Shown: piece after piece, positions 46,751 to 58,016 of the stretch | How positions within the stretch are numbered: the first letter of the stretch is position 1 | Layout of the letters: each line of letters begins with the position of its first letter | From: Odobenus rosmarus divergens | Taxonomy: Eukaryota; Chordata; Mammalia; Carnivora; Odobenidae | DNA: 64,000 nucleotides | Assembly (NCBI RefSeq): GCF_000321225.1 | Contig: NW_004451409.1 | Location: forward strand, 440,352 to 504,351 | Reading direction: 5' to 3' | The notes under the pieces: generated by a model | Seen by the model: the letters and a program-made list of their open reading frames with translations, nothing else | Databases searched by the model: none | Told to the model about the DNA's origin: nothing | Position numbers and translations under genes: made by a program

Positions 46751-48366
46751 AGGACATATCAGTACCAACAATTTCATGAAGTGTAGAGCATTTAGAATTG
46801 GTACTTATAGGTCTAAAGTCAACATTAATACCATCGTGTGATAAATATACCTTTTCTTATGAGCTTGCTATTTTTGTAAGATATCTACTTTTTAAAAACC
46901 TTCTGGTTATAGTATTTATGTATTACTAATGTACTTTTAAGCCATGAAAATTAGCCAATCCAAAGAAGCTCCAGTAATACCTCAAATGAAGTCAAAACCT
47001 TCACAAAATTATCTTTCAACAAGCATGTATTTTCCTCTCAGAGAGGAAAAGAAAAAAAGCATTTTTGCCTTTAAGGAGATCAGATCAGGGATAAAAGGAG
47101 AAAACCAAAACCAAAACAACTATCCAAAATGTACATGTCTACTAAAAATAGGCCTTCGGAGCTGGAAAATCTGTGCCAAACACGATGTGAAAATTAGAAA
47201 AAAACAGACACAAGTTGAACTGACAGGATAGTCAAGACAAGACCAGTTGGCTGTTTCCCAAGACACCTGGCAGGTGTTCTGACATTCCCTTACCAAACTT
47301 CACGTTCCGCCTTCAGTTTTATAAAAATCATCAGAACCAACCTATGTTACCTAATGGCCATTAGGGGCCTTGGCATTAAGCTGAGAATGGATCCATCCAT
47401 CAGAGTGGTACTGATAAATAAAATCAGAATGCAATGCCATTTTATTCACTAAGGATGAGAAATAGAACTGTTGTTGGGCTTCTATGATTTTGTGAAAAAC
47501 ACGTTTTCTTCCACTAGTGAGATCTGTGCTGAAACATAAATGATAAACAAAAGAAGACAGAATAAGGGGTGTCTGGTTATTTCCCCAACAGAGATATCAT
47601 AATCAAGGCTTTAGACTTGAGTACTTTTCACCCAAGACATGCCTCCGTGGACATGACAAGGACCACTTCTCTGACCTTCTGCCATCTCTTCCAATTGGTC
47701 ATTCCTTAAATATGTTAGTTCCTCCCAGAAAACTTGCTCCTTTTCAAATTATGAAATATCTCAAATGTACAGAATATAACAAGGATTCCATATCCCACAC
47801 ATTCTAAGTGCTGTATTTGTTTCAGACTTCTTTTTAAAGAAATAAAACAATATAAATAGAACCAAAGCTCCATTCCTCTATCTTCCTCTCATCACCACCA
47901 CCTTTTTCTTCCCAGAATAAATAACTGTCCGATGTAAACACAAATCACCCCATGCATTTTTTTTAAAATCTTACAACATATGAATATATCCACAGTAGTG
48001 TCATTTCATAAATAGCACCTTATACATATCTATTTGCAGCTTCTGGTTGTCTCTTAACATACTTTTTAAAAGATATAACCACATTGATATATGTAGCACT
48101 GCATTTGGCATAGTACACTATGGCAGAAAGTAGACTTCATTATTTTATGTATGTATGCATTTTATTATATGTTTGTGTGTAAGACACCAGATACAGAGCT
48201 TGCAGGGCTAAAATCTAGGTGTAGGCAGGGCTGCATTCCTTTTTAGAGACTCTAGAAGCAAATCCATTTCCTTGCTCTTATAAGTTATTGCCAGAATTCT
48301 GTTCCTTGAAGTTGTAGGTCTGAGGTCCCCTTTTCATGCTACTGTCCTCTGAGATTTGTTCCCAGC

Positions 48367-48419
48367 TTCTTCTTCTTCTTCTTCTTCTTCTTCTTCTTCT
48401 TCTTCTTCTTCTTCTTCTT
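48367..48419. repeat. (TTC)n microsatellite, about 17 units
   Basis: Uninterrupted TTC/GAA array in the antisense SINE tail. Confidence 0.95.
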
Positions 48420-48595
48420 TAAAGATTTTATTTAGTCATCTAAGAGACAGAGCACAAGCAGGGGGAAGAACAGAGGGAGAAGGAAAGCAGACTCCATGCT
48501 GAGCACGGAGCCTGATCCCAGGACCCTGAGATCATAACCTGAGCCAAAATCAAGAGTCAGACGCTTAACCAACTGAGCCACCCAGGCACCCCGAG
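48371..48595 (-). mobile_element. CAN SINE, antisense, with an expanded TTC tail
   Basis: 15-bp target duplication TTGTTCCCAGCTTCT (48356-48370 and 48596-48610). The tail (left end) is a pure TTC/GAA repeat running to 48419. Confidence 0.94.
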
Positions 48596-49215
48596 TTGTT
48601 CCCAGCTTCTAAGGGCTGCCTACACTTCTTGGCTCGTGGTTCACTTCTTCCATGTTCAAAGCCAGCAAGGATGAGGAGAAGCCGTCTGAAAATTTCAGTC
48701 TCTCCTGCCTCTCCTCCAAATGATACAAGGTAATCTCTTGATCTTCAAGTAATCTGTTGGCACCCTTAATTCCATCTGTAACCTTAATTTCCTTTTGCTA
48801 TCTATGCAACATATTCACAGGCATGACACTGGGTTTAGACTGAGGGGGACGAAATCTGCCTGCCACACTGCTAATGCCTCAGAATTTCTTCTTTGTCACC
48901 TAGCTAGGATAAGGGAAGGTACTTTCTCTGATGGGAAGCTTCATGACTGTTATGTAGCTATATGCTTGTAGAAAGTGGATATAATTGACTTTTTCAAAAC
49001 AAAGATCATACCAGTTTGTTTATTTCAGGATGACAGTTTCTTAATAGATTAGAGAGAAAGAGAGAAAAGATGTCTTGGCGAAACTGCTCTAAACTCTGAG
49101 GAGAGTCATCACCTTTGCCCATAAGAAAATCTTCCATTTCGATGCAAATGCTTGTATTTTTGGTTTCTTTTTCAAATGTTCAAACAGTAAAATGTCCTTC
49201 AGTTTTTCTTCTGAG

Positions 49216-49339
49216 GAGTCTACCAGTGGCTGTTTCTGTATCTGTGCCCATTGTGACCATCTGTTATTTGCTGACCTATGCGGCTTATGATGCCATCCTA
49301 CTTATGCCTTCTCCCTTAACTAGTGAAGTTGGAAAGGAT
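49216..49339 (+). pseudogene. SLC7 y+LAT-like pseudogene, TM8 exon remnant (exon 6 equivalent)
   Basis: The acceptor tttttcttctgag is followed by one base completing a codon, then SLPVAVSVSVPIVTICYLLT and AAYDAILLMPSPLTSE. This aligns with the NLPLSIGISMPIVT..ILTNVAYYTVL segment of y+LAT proteins. The one-base entry phase equals the SLC7A7 exon 6 border. The 3' border is degraded: no GT at the expected place, so the end is approximate. Confidence 0.8.
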
Positions 49340-50424
49340 CCACAGCTCTTTGCCTCCGTTGAGAAGTTTTTCATAAGAGGAAAATATGAGCAATTTACAC
49401 CTCTCTGTGCCAGATCCCTTGTTGGAAAAAAATGAGGAAAATAATAACATGGGAACATTGTGAGAATTAAATGAGCTAATACATGTAAGTCTTACCACAA
49501 AGCTTGGCAGAGCAGTCAAGTTTCACTCTTCACTGTTCTTATTGTTGCACTAACTTCAGTAAGAAACACTCATTACGGTCACAGTTATCATCTAAAGACC
49601 ACATTATGCATACCAGGCAGCACCATGAGGGGTGGTTCTCTATGGCAACTTAGTGTAGACCCACAAAAACAGGCATAGGATCTCCCCGCCAAATCTGCTT
49701 ATAGCCAAGGTAATCACCAGAGTTGAGACAGGAATTTTCCAGCCATGTTTATGTCACCGTATTGGTGACCTGAATGGTTTCCGAGGGCCTGAGTTACATT
49801 ATCCAATTTCCTGTACAAAGAACTAAGACTGCATCTATAACAAATTCATGCGAGGAGATTGGTTGATAAGACTTGTGTGAGGAATTGATTGTGCCTAACC
49901 TAATATTCAGTCTTGTTTCACTATTTTTCTTTTTTAAACTTTTATTTCCACCTTTGGAAAAACTCTAGATTAGATACCCCTAGGTATGATTCCCAAACTG
50001 GTGCATTTTTATGGATATTCTCATTTCCTATAAAATCAAGAAAAGAAGAAAAACACTATGGGACCCCACATGAGAGTTTGGCCTAGGGTGCCTTTATAAA
50101 TTCAGCATTAGATAATTGAGGGGAACTGAATCTAGAGAAATGGTTGTAAACATGTATGATGTGGATTCTATTTTTCTTTTAGGTTTTAATTGGCTAACTT
50201 ACAGGTCATTGATACTTCTCTACATGAACCATAGGGATCATCAGTTTCTTAATTAGTAGAGTCCATTTCATTCCAAATCTCTATATCCTGAGATTAGTGC
50301 TAAAAATAAACTAGAATCCCCATAATGAGTTTTCTTTTTACTAATAACTTTCTTTTCTTATTCCCTCCCTGCCCCCAGACATTTGGTAATAAGGCCCTAA
50401 GCCAAGTTCAGAGATTCATTCCCA

Positions 50425-50510
50425 TAGGGCTTGTGTCAGTGGCTTAGGGCTTGTGTTAGTGGCTTAGGGCTTGTGTCTCTGAACTTGGTTTAGGGCTTGT
50501 GTCAGTGAAC
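50425..50510. repeat. 20-bp tandem array (TAGGGCTTGTGTCAGTGGCT)
   Basis: Four units at 50425, 50445, 50465 and 50491. The third is 26 bp because it carries an extra segment that is an inverted copy of nearby sequence. Confidence 0.9.
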
Positions 50511-51284
50511 TGAACTCATCAATCATTAAAGCATCCAGGTAAGAAAATCAAATTGTGCTGTGGGTTATTTGTGTTTTCAAAGCTCAGCTAAGGGAAATCA
50601 ATAACTTCTTATGTCACTAATGAACAACAGCCAAGCTTTTTGATTATTTCTTGGTCTTGTTTTTAACCATAAACCTATTTCAGGGATTTCAAATGTTAAA
50701 ATAGAGATTCTGTTTTGTCATGTTTGTCTTTCACTAGTTAATGCATAAATGCAGCCCATTTTAAATGGACTCTAAAAAAGAGTCAATCTTTTCCAGGATG
50801 TGGAAAAGCAGGGTTTGCATGAAAACTGTTTAGTAACATCACATACTGCAAATAGTTGTCAGTCAGGATAATTGCAAAACAAAGTACAAATGTAGAGAAG
50901 TGCGGAATGAATGAATCCACTGGGAGAAGAGCCAAATGATGAACACAACAAAACAAGCAGTAAAAAATCAATGCTAATACACACCCGCTTACCCAGTGTA
51001 CTTAAAATCAGATCCCTTGGTTGGCCACCTTAGCTGCCCTACAGCTGGCTAGAATAATGATGGGCCATCAGACAGCAGCTCAGTAAAGTAATTTCAAAGA
51101 GAGAAGAGGAGATTAAAGTGTAGGTGTGCTGGAAGGAGATTTTTGGGAAAACATTTCTAATTTGGGATGGTGAGTAGGAAGGATGGAGCAGTTCCCACCA
51201 TCATTCAAGTCTCGCCTATTTTTATTGAAATGATAATAACAAATTAGTTTTGCTAATCTTATCTCATTTGCTATAACAACCTGT

Positions 51285-51440
51285 GAAATTGTTGCTAACA
51301 ATGGTATCATTATCCTTATCTTCAAGTTGAGTAAACCAGTTCATTCAAAGTGACCTAACAGATCCAAGGTCCTATCAGTAATCATTAGAGCTCAGGACTC
51401 ACATTTCTGACTCCAGTTCTAATGGCTTTTCCACCTCACC
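51285..51440 (-). repeat. MIR, antisense
   Basis: ATTATCCTTATCTTCAAGTT then CCTAACAGATCCAAGGTC and the inverted head. Confidence 0.5.
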
Positions 51441-51836
51441 CTGCCTCCTCTTGCTAGTAATGACTGAGGTCTGCTTCTGTCCAGTGCAAGATAGGATTTG
51501 GCTCCCATTTTTCATTTTCTCTTGGTTGTCTTATTTAACGGTTGCACTAAATCTTAGTGGGCAGCACTTGGTCCTATCTGCTCTTTTCCCATCCTTTTTC
51601 TCACTCCTAATAAGCGACTAAAAAAAAGCAAGTACAAGGGGATGTCCAGTTATACTATCTGGTTCCTGTGTGGTCTTTGATTTTTCAGAAAAAAAAAAAG
51701 TACCTCATTCTATGTGCCATCTGAATTTCTCTTTTTCTTGCCCTGCATATTTACGTTAGAAATATCAATTGCTGTGTTTGCAGAGCATCTAACTGATTAC
51801 AGCTAACACCTCTCATTCTTCACAACCATTTTTCAG

Positions 51837-51933
51837 GCTCTTTTATGTGGGCCCAACAGAAGGGCACCTTCCCTGCAGTTTAACCATGATCCATGTGGAG
51901 TAGTTCATACTGGTCCCTGCTCTTCTCTTCAAA
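51837..51933 (+). pseudogene. SLC7 y+LAT-like pseudogene, exon 8 equivalent
   Basis: 97 nt between acceptor tttttcag and donor gtaagt. The leading G completes an arginine codon as in SLC7A7. The translation is LFYVGPTEGHLPCSLTMIHVE, stop (TAG at 51901), FILVPALLFK. All 32 codons align ungapped with y+LAT LFFVGSREGHLP..MIHVERFTPVP.LLF. Both splice sites are still near consensus while the reading frame is broken. Confidence 0.88.
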
Positions 51934-52448
51934 GTAAGTAAATCTGATGTCCATCTTATAGAAACTGTTATTGTCAAGAATTCCTTGCTTGTCCCCCCGT
52001 TTTCTATATTCATTTACTTGAGAATGTTGAGATCTCCACCCAGCTTTAAGATAAGGAATGTGAAGGGCCTATGTCTTGCTGAGGCCCAAGGGAGAACAGC
52101 GCCTTAAAGCTTCCTGCTCTATGAGGCACCTAAGACGCTGGGCCAGAAACTGAGCAGAGATAAACAAGATGTAGAGTCTGAAGATAGGAAGGCTCCCAGA
52201 AACAGTAAGTAATGCTGGCCTGCTTATCCCTCAACTTTCAGGTCTTATTTCAAATGCTTTGAGAAGTCTTTCATTAGCACCTTGAGATAGAAGCCATCAT
52301 TCCCCAACCCACTACCCAAGACTGTCTCTGCCCCATCTCCCTGCTTTACATATAATCCCATAGTATTGATTAAACCTAAAATGTCCATTTGCTTTGTATT
52401 ATCTGCTTTCTCCAACAATCATAGAATTGTTATAGAAGAAAAAATCTT

Positions 52449-52644
52449 GGGCGCCTGGGTGGCTCAGTTGGTTAAGCGACTGCCTTCGGCTCAGGTCATG
52501 ATCCTGGAGTCCCGGGATCGAGTCCCACATCAGGCTCCCTGCTCAGCAGGGAGTCTGCTTCTCCCTCTGACCCTCTTCCCTCTCGTGCTCTCTATCTCTC
52601 ATTCTCTCTCTCTCAAATAAATAAATAAAATCTTTAAAAAAAAA
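52449..52644 (+). mobile_element. Young CAN SINE
   Basis: Head GGGCGCCTGGGTGGCTCAG, target duplication GAAAAAATCTT (52438-52448 and 52645-52655). Near-identical to the antisense copy at 31518-31709. Confidence 0.96.
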
Positions 52645-52860
52645 GAAAAAATCTTAAAGAAGTTCTGTGGAAACAGGAATCTTGTCTCTTAGTACTCTAA
52701 CCTCAGCATCTAGAAGATTTGGCAATCATCTGTTGGATAAATGAATGAATCACTGTCATGAGAGTGAGTAAGCTGAGGAGTGTTCATGATCAGGAGAAAT
52801 GAGATTATTTTAAAGGATTTTTCTGGGTAGGGTTTTCCAGAGTAGAAAACTTAAAGGCTG

Positions 52861-53056
52861 GAGGCTCCTGGGGAGTTTAGTCAGTGAAGCATCTGACTCA
52901 GTTTCAGCTCAGGTCATGATGTCAGGGTTGTGAGATTAAGCCCTGCATGGGGCTCTGCACTGGGTGTGAAGTCTGCTTAAGATTCTGTTTCTTCCTCTCC
53001 CTCTGCCCCTACACCCATATTTCCTTCTTAAAAAAAAAAACAAACAAACAAACAAA
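52861..53056 (+). mobile_element. Old CAN SINE
   Basis: Diverged head (GGCTCCTGGGGAGTTTAGTCAG) and a tail of A and CAAA units. Older than its neighbours by sequence decay. Confidence 0.85.
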
Positions 53057-53457
53057 CTTGACACTTTTCATGACCAAATGAAAGTTGGGCTAAAGATTTC
53101 AGTACTAGGGGGTTACCATAGGCAGTCAAGAGTCATGTGTTCCTGTGACTCAAATTTCTTGGGCTTAGGGTCTCTCAAATGTCCCAAACAACTCTGAATT
53201 TGTCCCTATGTTAACAAAATTAATTCTATAATTCTTGACCCACTGTTTTTATTTCTAACATGAGGGGAAGCCATGAGGTAGAGTATAACAGGGGAGACAA
53301 TACAACAACAGTTGTAGGCACCTTACACCAGGAAAAGAGAGCTGGTGAAATAAAGAGCAAGTGTTAGAAAGGATATTTTTGTTTATATTATATACTCATA
53401 TATTTTATAACATATATTTTTGTTTCCTTTTATCCATAGTTAAGACTCTTCTTCCCT

Positions 53458-53640
53458 GGGCCCCTGGGTGGCTCAGTGGGTTAAGCATCTGCTTTCAGCT
53501 CAGGTCATGATCCCAGGGTCCTAGGATCAAGTCCCACATCAGGCTCCCTGCTCAGTGGGGAGCCTGCTTCTCCCTCTACCTTCCCCCACTTGTAGGCTCT
53601 CTCTCTCTCTTAAAAATAAATAAATAAAATTTAAAAAAAA
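53458..53640 (+). mobile_element. CAN SINE
   Basis: Target duplication AAGACTCTTCTTCCCT (53442-53457) and AAGACTCTTCTTTCCT (53641-53656), one mismatch. Confidence 0.94.
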
Positions 53641-54104
53641 AAGACTCTTCTTTCCTGTAGTTTATTGCTTGTGTACACTCTTCCTGGTGATATTCCTTCT
53701 CTAGGTGATAAAATCAACTCCTTAATTGGATTTGGAATTTATCTTGAATTTCTGCATATTTCTTGAGAGTACATTTATCAGTAAAAAATGATCTTCAAAT
53801 TTACAAAGGCTATGGTAAGGAATACAAACTCAGCGTTCTTTCCACTGCATTCTGTGACTTGCAATGACACCAATGCAAATGGAATAAAAGCTTGTATGTG
53901 TAAAACGCTAGGACTTCCCTCTTTCACTTCCTTCTAAAACACACTCACACATACACATCTGACAGCGTTTAGCAGTGTCTAGAACAAATCAGGCACTTAA
54001 CAAATGTTACTTTCCCTTTCCTTTATATAGAACTGTGTTCATCACCAAGCACTGCCTTAGGGAATAATGGCTAAAGCAAAAAGCAGGGAGATAACTCAGC
54101 TGTT

Positions 54105-54330
54105 AGCAATGTGAGCTTTGGTATCAGACCTGGTTTTGGAATTCTGACTCACCATTTAACAGTTCTCTGTCCTTAGGGAAATTACTCAAACTCTGATTCT
54201 TAGTTTCCTCATACATAAAGTAAGGATACCACTAAGCCATAGGATGGTTGTTAAAAGTAATGAGCTACTACATGCAAAGCACTTAACAGCATACCTAGCA
54301 CATAGTATGTACTCAATTATAAAAACAAAA
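54105..54330 (+). repeat. MIR
   Basis: GTGAGCTTTGGTATCAGACC, TCTTAGTTTCCTCATACATA, GCATACCTAGCACATAGTAT in MIR order. Confidence 0.8.
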
Positions 54331-54344
54331 CATTTTAAATTAAA

Positions 54345-55050
54345 AAAAATAGTGCATACTTACTAATCACTAGAGAAATGGAAAACAAATCACAATGAGC
54401 CATTAGAATGGTCACTATCAAAAAAAAAAATAGAAAATAGCAAGTGCTGGCAAAGATGTAGGACCTAGTAGGGAGGGTCCCCCAAAAATGAAATATTAGA
54501 ATTGCCACATGATCCAGCAATCCTACTTCTGGCTATATATCTAAAAGAACTTAAAGCAGGATCCCAAAATGGTATTTATACACCCATGTTCATTGCGGCA
54601 TTATTCACAATAGCCAAGAGGTGGAAGGAGTCAAATGCCCACTGATAGATGAATAGATAAAGAAAATGTAGTAAATATATACAATGGACTATTATACGGC
54701 CTTTAGAAAGAAGGAAATTCTCTCACATGCTGCAACACAGATGAACCTTGAGATTATTATGTTAAGTGAAATAAGCCAGTCACAAAAGAACTAGTATTGT
54801 ATGATCTCACATATATGAGATGTCTAGAGTAGTCAAAATCATGAAAACAGAAAGTAGAAGGGTAGTTACCAGGGACTGGGTTGGGAGGGTGAAATGGGGG
54901 GTTGTTCAATGGATATAGGGCTTCAGATTTGCAAGATAAAGCTTCTAGAGATCTGTTACACAACAGTGTGACCATAGTAAAAGTGCTGTACACTTAAAAA
55001 TAGTTCAGAAGGTAAATTTTACATCATGTGTTTTTTACAATTAATTTAAA
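54345..55050 (+). mobile_element. Old L1 3' end
   Basis: Sense ORF2 end and 3' UTR: ATCCAGCAATCCTACTTCTG, ATTGCGGCATTATTCACAAT, GTTAAGTGAAATAAGCCAGT, ending in the eroded TACAATTAATTTAAAG tail. Confidence 0.85.
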
Positions 55051-56464
55051 GAAATAGTTCATATTTAAAAAAAAAGAGTGTATCTGTAAGGATGTGCTCT
55101 CCAGAGCTTCTCCAATACCGGAAGAGAGAATGGGAAGGAGAAAGGAGAAATAGGTGAAGAAAAGAAAGAATGACCTTCAGTGCTATAAATATGTTTGTGG
55201 AGTTCCTTTAGATCAGAGGGAGAGGAAAAGCCATATAACATAGAGAAGGCTGATCAGAAGCAGCCTTTTTCCCTCAACTTCGGGGATACTCAAAAGAAGA
55301 CACTGGAAATAACCCATCATGAGTAAGCAAGTGTCTGTCAATGTATTTATATAAATGCTTTGCCTCAAAACTGGGAATGAGAAGTGCTGTGAGGAAGGAC
55401 ACAACACTTTGAAAAGGAGGGAAGGAAGAAAGCATTGCAGAAAAAGCCTGTAGTGTGGTGTCAGGATGATAAGTTTGAATTCTTTTTCTACTACTTGCTT
55501 ATCCTCCCAGGGAATGACTTTATTCATTAGTAAAAATGGGGATGATCTTGCTTTTCTAACAGAAGCATTGTGAGAGTTAACCCAAGATACTGTGTGCCTG
55601 AAACATTCTTTTTATCCCATGAAACAGAATACACATTTTAGTTGTGATTTTACAGGTAAGCAAACTCTGGTTAACAACCAGAATGGGGAAAAACAATAAA
55701 TAATTTCCACATGCCTATTCACAGGGCTAATCATTTATTATTTTGATATCTATTAGTCTTGTTTATAGATGTCAATATTGATTCAGTAGGGAAGTGTGGG
55801 CTACTTCTTATATTCAAAGTGAAAATGTAACAACTTGCTCTGTGCTTTACAAGTTCTTATTAAAACAAGGATGCATACCTATATCAAGGATATACACTAA
55901 TGATCTTAAGGAGTTCATTAACAAAATTCATAAGTAGTTTCACATTAATAAAGTAAACAAGTTAATGGAAGTCCAGCTCCCACAAAAGTATTGCTTATTT
56001 AGTGGCTCACAGTTTCATCTCACAGAGTCAGGTATTTTTTGCCAATGCTTCCTGAAGATAAACAATAATAACATTGCTCCACTGGTTTCCACTTCACTGA
56101 TCTATTCTTGATTTATACCAGTTGTGAAACTTTCCACTTAGGTATCTTTTTGAACTTGCTCTCAACATATCCTCCTTCTGTGCAGACAGTAGAAAGAGAA
56201 AAACTTGCATGTATATATGAGCAGAAAGAGAAAGATGAGAAAATAAAAAGGCTATGAGGAAAAGTAGAAATTTTTATGACAATCTCCGGTGCATTTTTTA
56301 AAAAACATTCTAAACAATCTTCATGAATCATCCAGCTGTTATACAGCAAATTCTTTAAGATGAGGAACTTGAACATTTAAACAGAAATGAATGACAGGTG
56401 CTTTGTCACATTTCCTTCTCTAAGTAAACCAAGAGTACGTCATGGAGATTGTTCTTCAATTAGG

Positions 56465-56600
56465 CTTCACATCCGTGGCATTCTGGTTTAGAGGAATGAG
56501 CACTAGAATTGGAGTCTGAATTCTAGGCCTATCTTTGTCCAGTGATGTGACTATGGCACTTTCTTTTAATTCACAGACTTTACTCACTCTTCAAAGTTGC
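56465..56600 (+). repeat. MIR fragment
   Basis: GGTTTAGAGGAATGAGCACT followed by GGAGTCTGAATTCTAGGCC. Confidence 0.55.
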
Positions 56601-57320
56601 CTAAAATGTCTAACATTAGAGATTAGGAAATATTTTATCTTACAAGAATTCATAAGTCCAAATTTATCCTCTAGAAAGAAAAAAAATGCCTGCTTTGGGC
56701 TCTTTTATGAAGACATCAGTTTGGGTTGTCCTACTGGATCAGGAAGACAGAAAGCTCCACTGGGAGGCACAGAAACAAAGAGCCCATACAGTTGATTGAG
56801 GCTGAGTGTCTCAATGGAAGGAGAAATAGAATGGGTTATCCTGTGTCTTTCTGCTTGCCTTTTTTACTCAAGGTCACAGTTGGCTGAGAACTGAAAGTGG
56901 TGTGGTCTGGGGAGAGGTTGTTAAGTGATAGGAGAACAGTTGCTCAAAAGTGTCACCAGGAAGCTGGGAGAAAGACATTTACCTGAGACTTTTCGATGGC
57001 ATTCAGGAGTGAGGATTATATCTGAGATTGCATTAGAAAAAGAGAAGGTAAAATATGGAAGCATGGATAACATAAAAAATTATATTTTTATTCAAGTAAT
57101 GCATGCACATTGTGGAAAAGTTCAAAGGTGTAATTGATCACAAAGTAAGCTCACTACCAATAAGCACAAAAATAAGTTCTTGTTAACATTTTGCTGCATA
57201 TCATTCCAGGCTTTTAATGTATAATCTACACATAAATATATACCTTTTAAAAATAGGATTATTCAAAATTGCCATCAAATTTTAGGTTTAGTAGAAGTTG
57301 CATCACGTTGATGAGAGTGT

Positions 57321-57358
57321 TTTGTTTTCACAGTGTATGTTTGTTTTCACAGTGTATA
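57321..57358. repeat. 19-bp tandem duplication
   Basis: TTTGTTTTCACAGTGTATG followed by TTTGTTTTCACAGTGTATA, 18 of 19 identical. Confidence 0.85.
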
Positions 57359-57759
57359 GCAATGGCCTTTCAATTTGGGAACTTCTGTATTGTTCAGACA
57401 TGGACCTTTACAGTTGTAAGAAGTATCAGATTCTACTGTGGGTTGCATGTGCTAGACAAGTCTTAAATTGTGATTTTTAAAATCAAGATTATATAATTTC
57501 TTGTAAATCACTGTGAGAGGGTCAAGAACTCAGGACAGCTGTTTCTCTAATTTCCATTTAAAATCTATTATTTTCATGTTGGTAGGACCATTAAGTTGTT
57601 ACCAAGCAAAACTATATTTAAAACAAAATTTTAAACCATGTATGCATATGTGTTCATAGGCACATATGTAGTTAATGTATTTAATCCTGGTTAAAGATAA
57701 AAGTTTATATGTATTTAATTCTGGTTACAGACAAAGCTTTAAAATTTTGGGTATTCTTT

Positions 57760-58016
57760 TTTTCTTATTGAGGTATAATTGACATACAACATTATATTAG
57801 TTTCAGGTGTACAATGATGATTCAAAATTTGTATACACTGCAATAATTACAATACTTCTAATCTCCCCTGTCACTATATAAAAGTATATAATAAGCAATC
57901 CAATATTAATGACTACAGTCATCATGATGTATATTACATCCCCATGATTTATTTATTTTATGACTGGAAGTTTGTATCTCTTGACCCCTTAATGCTATTT
58001 TATTCATCACCCTAAC
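57760..58016 (-). mobile_element. L1 3' UTR fragment, antisense
   Basis: TTGAGGTATAATTGACATAC and TTAGTTTCAGGTGTACAATG are inverted L1 3'-UTR phrases. Confidence 0.8.

Larger units (their letters stand above)
44038..49215 (+). other. Decayed intron space of the SLC7-like pseudogene
   Basis: About 5.2 kb between the first and second remnants. Exons equivalent to 4 and 5 should lie here but were not found. It contains an unnamed old repeat (44380-44820), SINEs at 44850 and 48371, MIRs near 46320 and 46600, an ATAGAT repeat (46550-46583), and the two copies of a 28-bp direct repeat. Confidence 0.6.
49340..51836 (+). other. Space between second and third SLC7-like remnants
   Basis: About 2.5 kb. 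The exon 7 equivalent was looked for and not found. It contains the 20-bp tandem array at 50425-50510 and an antisense MIR near 51285-51440; otherwise nothing recognised. Confidence 0.6.
43519..51933 (+). pseudogene. Unprocessed SLC7-family (y+LAT / SLC7A6-SLC7A7-like) amino-acid transporter pseudogene
   Basis: Three exon remnants (43519-44037, 49216-~49339, 51837-51933) occur in the correct order and on one strand. They match residues ~33-167, 258-298 and 334-365 of y+LAT1 numbering. Their borders and codon phases agree with the exon borders of SLC7A7 as I recall them, so this is a decayed gene with introns and not a retrocopy. Intact relatives are 12-TM light chains that pair with SLC3A2 (4F2hc) and exchange cationic for neutral amino acids. 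Disabling changes: two frameshifts and three stops in the first remnant and one stop in the last. I could not find the counterparts of exons 4, 5, 7 or those after residue 365. The parent could be SLC7A6/A7 or another SLC7 member lost in carnivorans; SLC7A11 and SLC7A13 fit less well because the EPxGQAI block is y+LAT-like. Confidence 0.85.

Noticed and set aside
46944..47231. 95-codon open frame inside the pseudogene intron space
   Set aside because: Basic, low-complexity peptide with no similarity to SLC7 proteins or any family I recognise.
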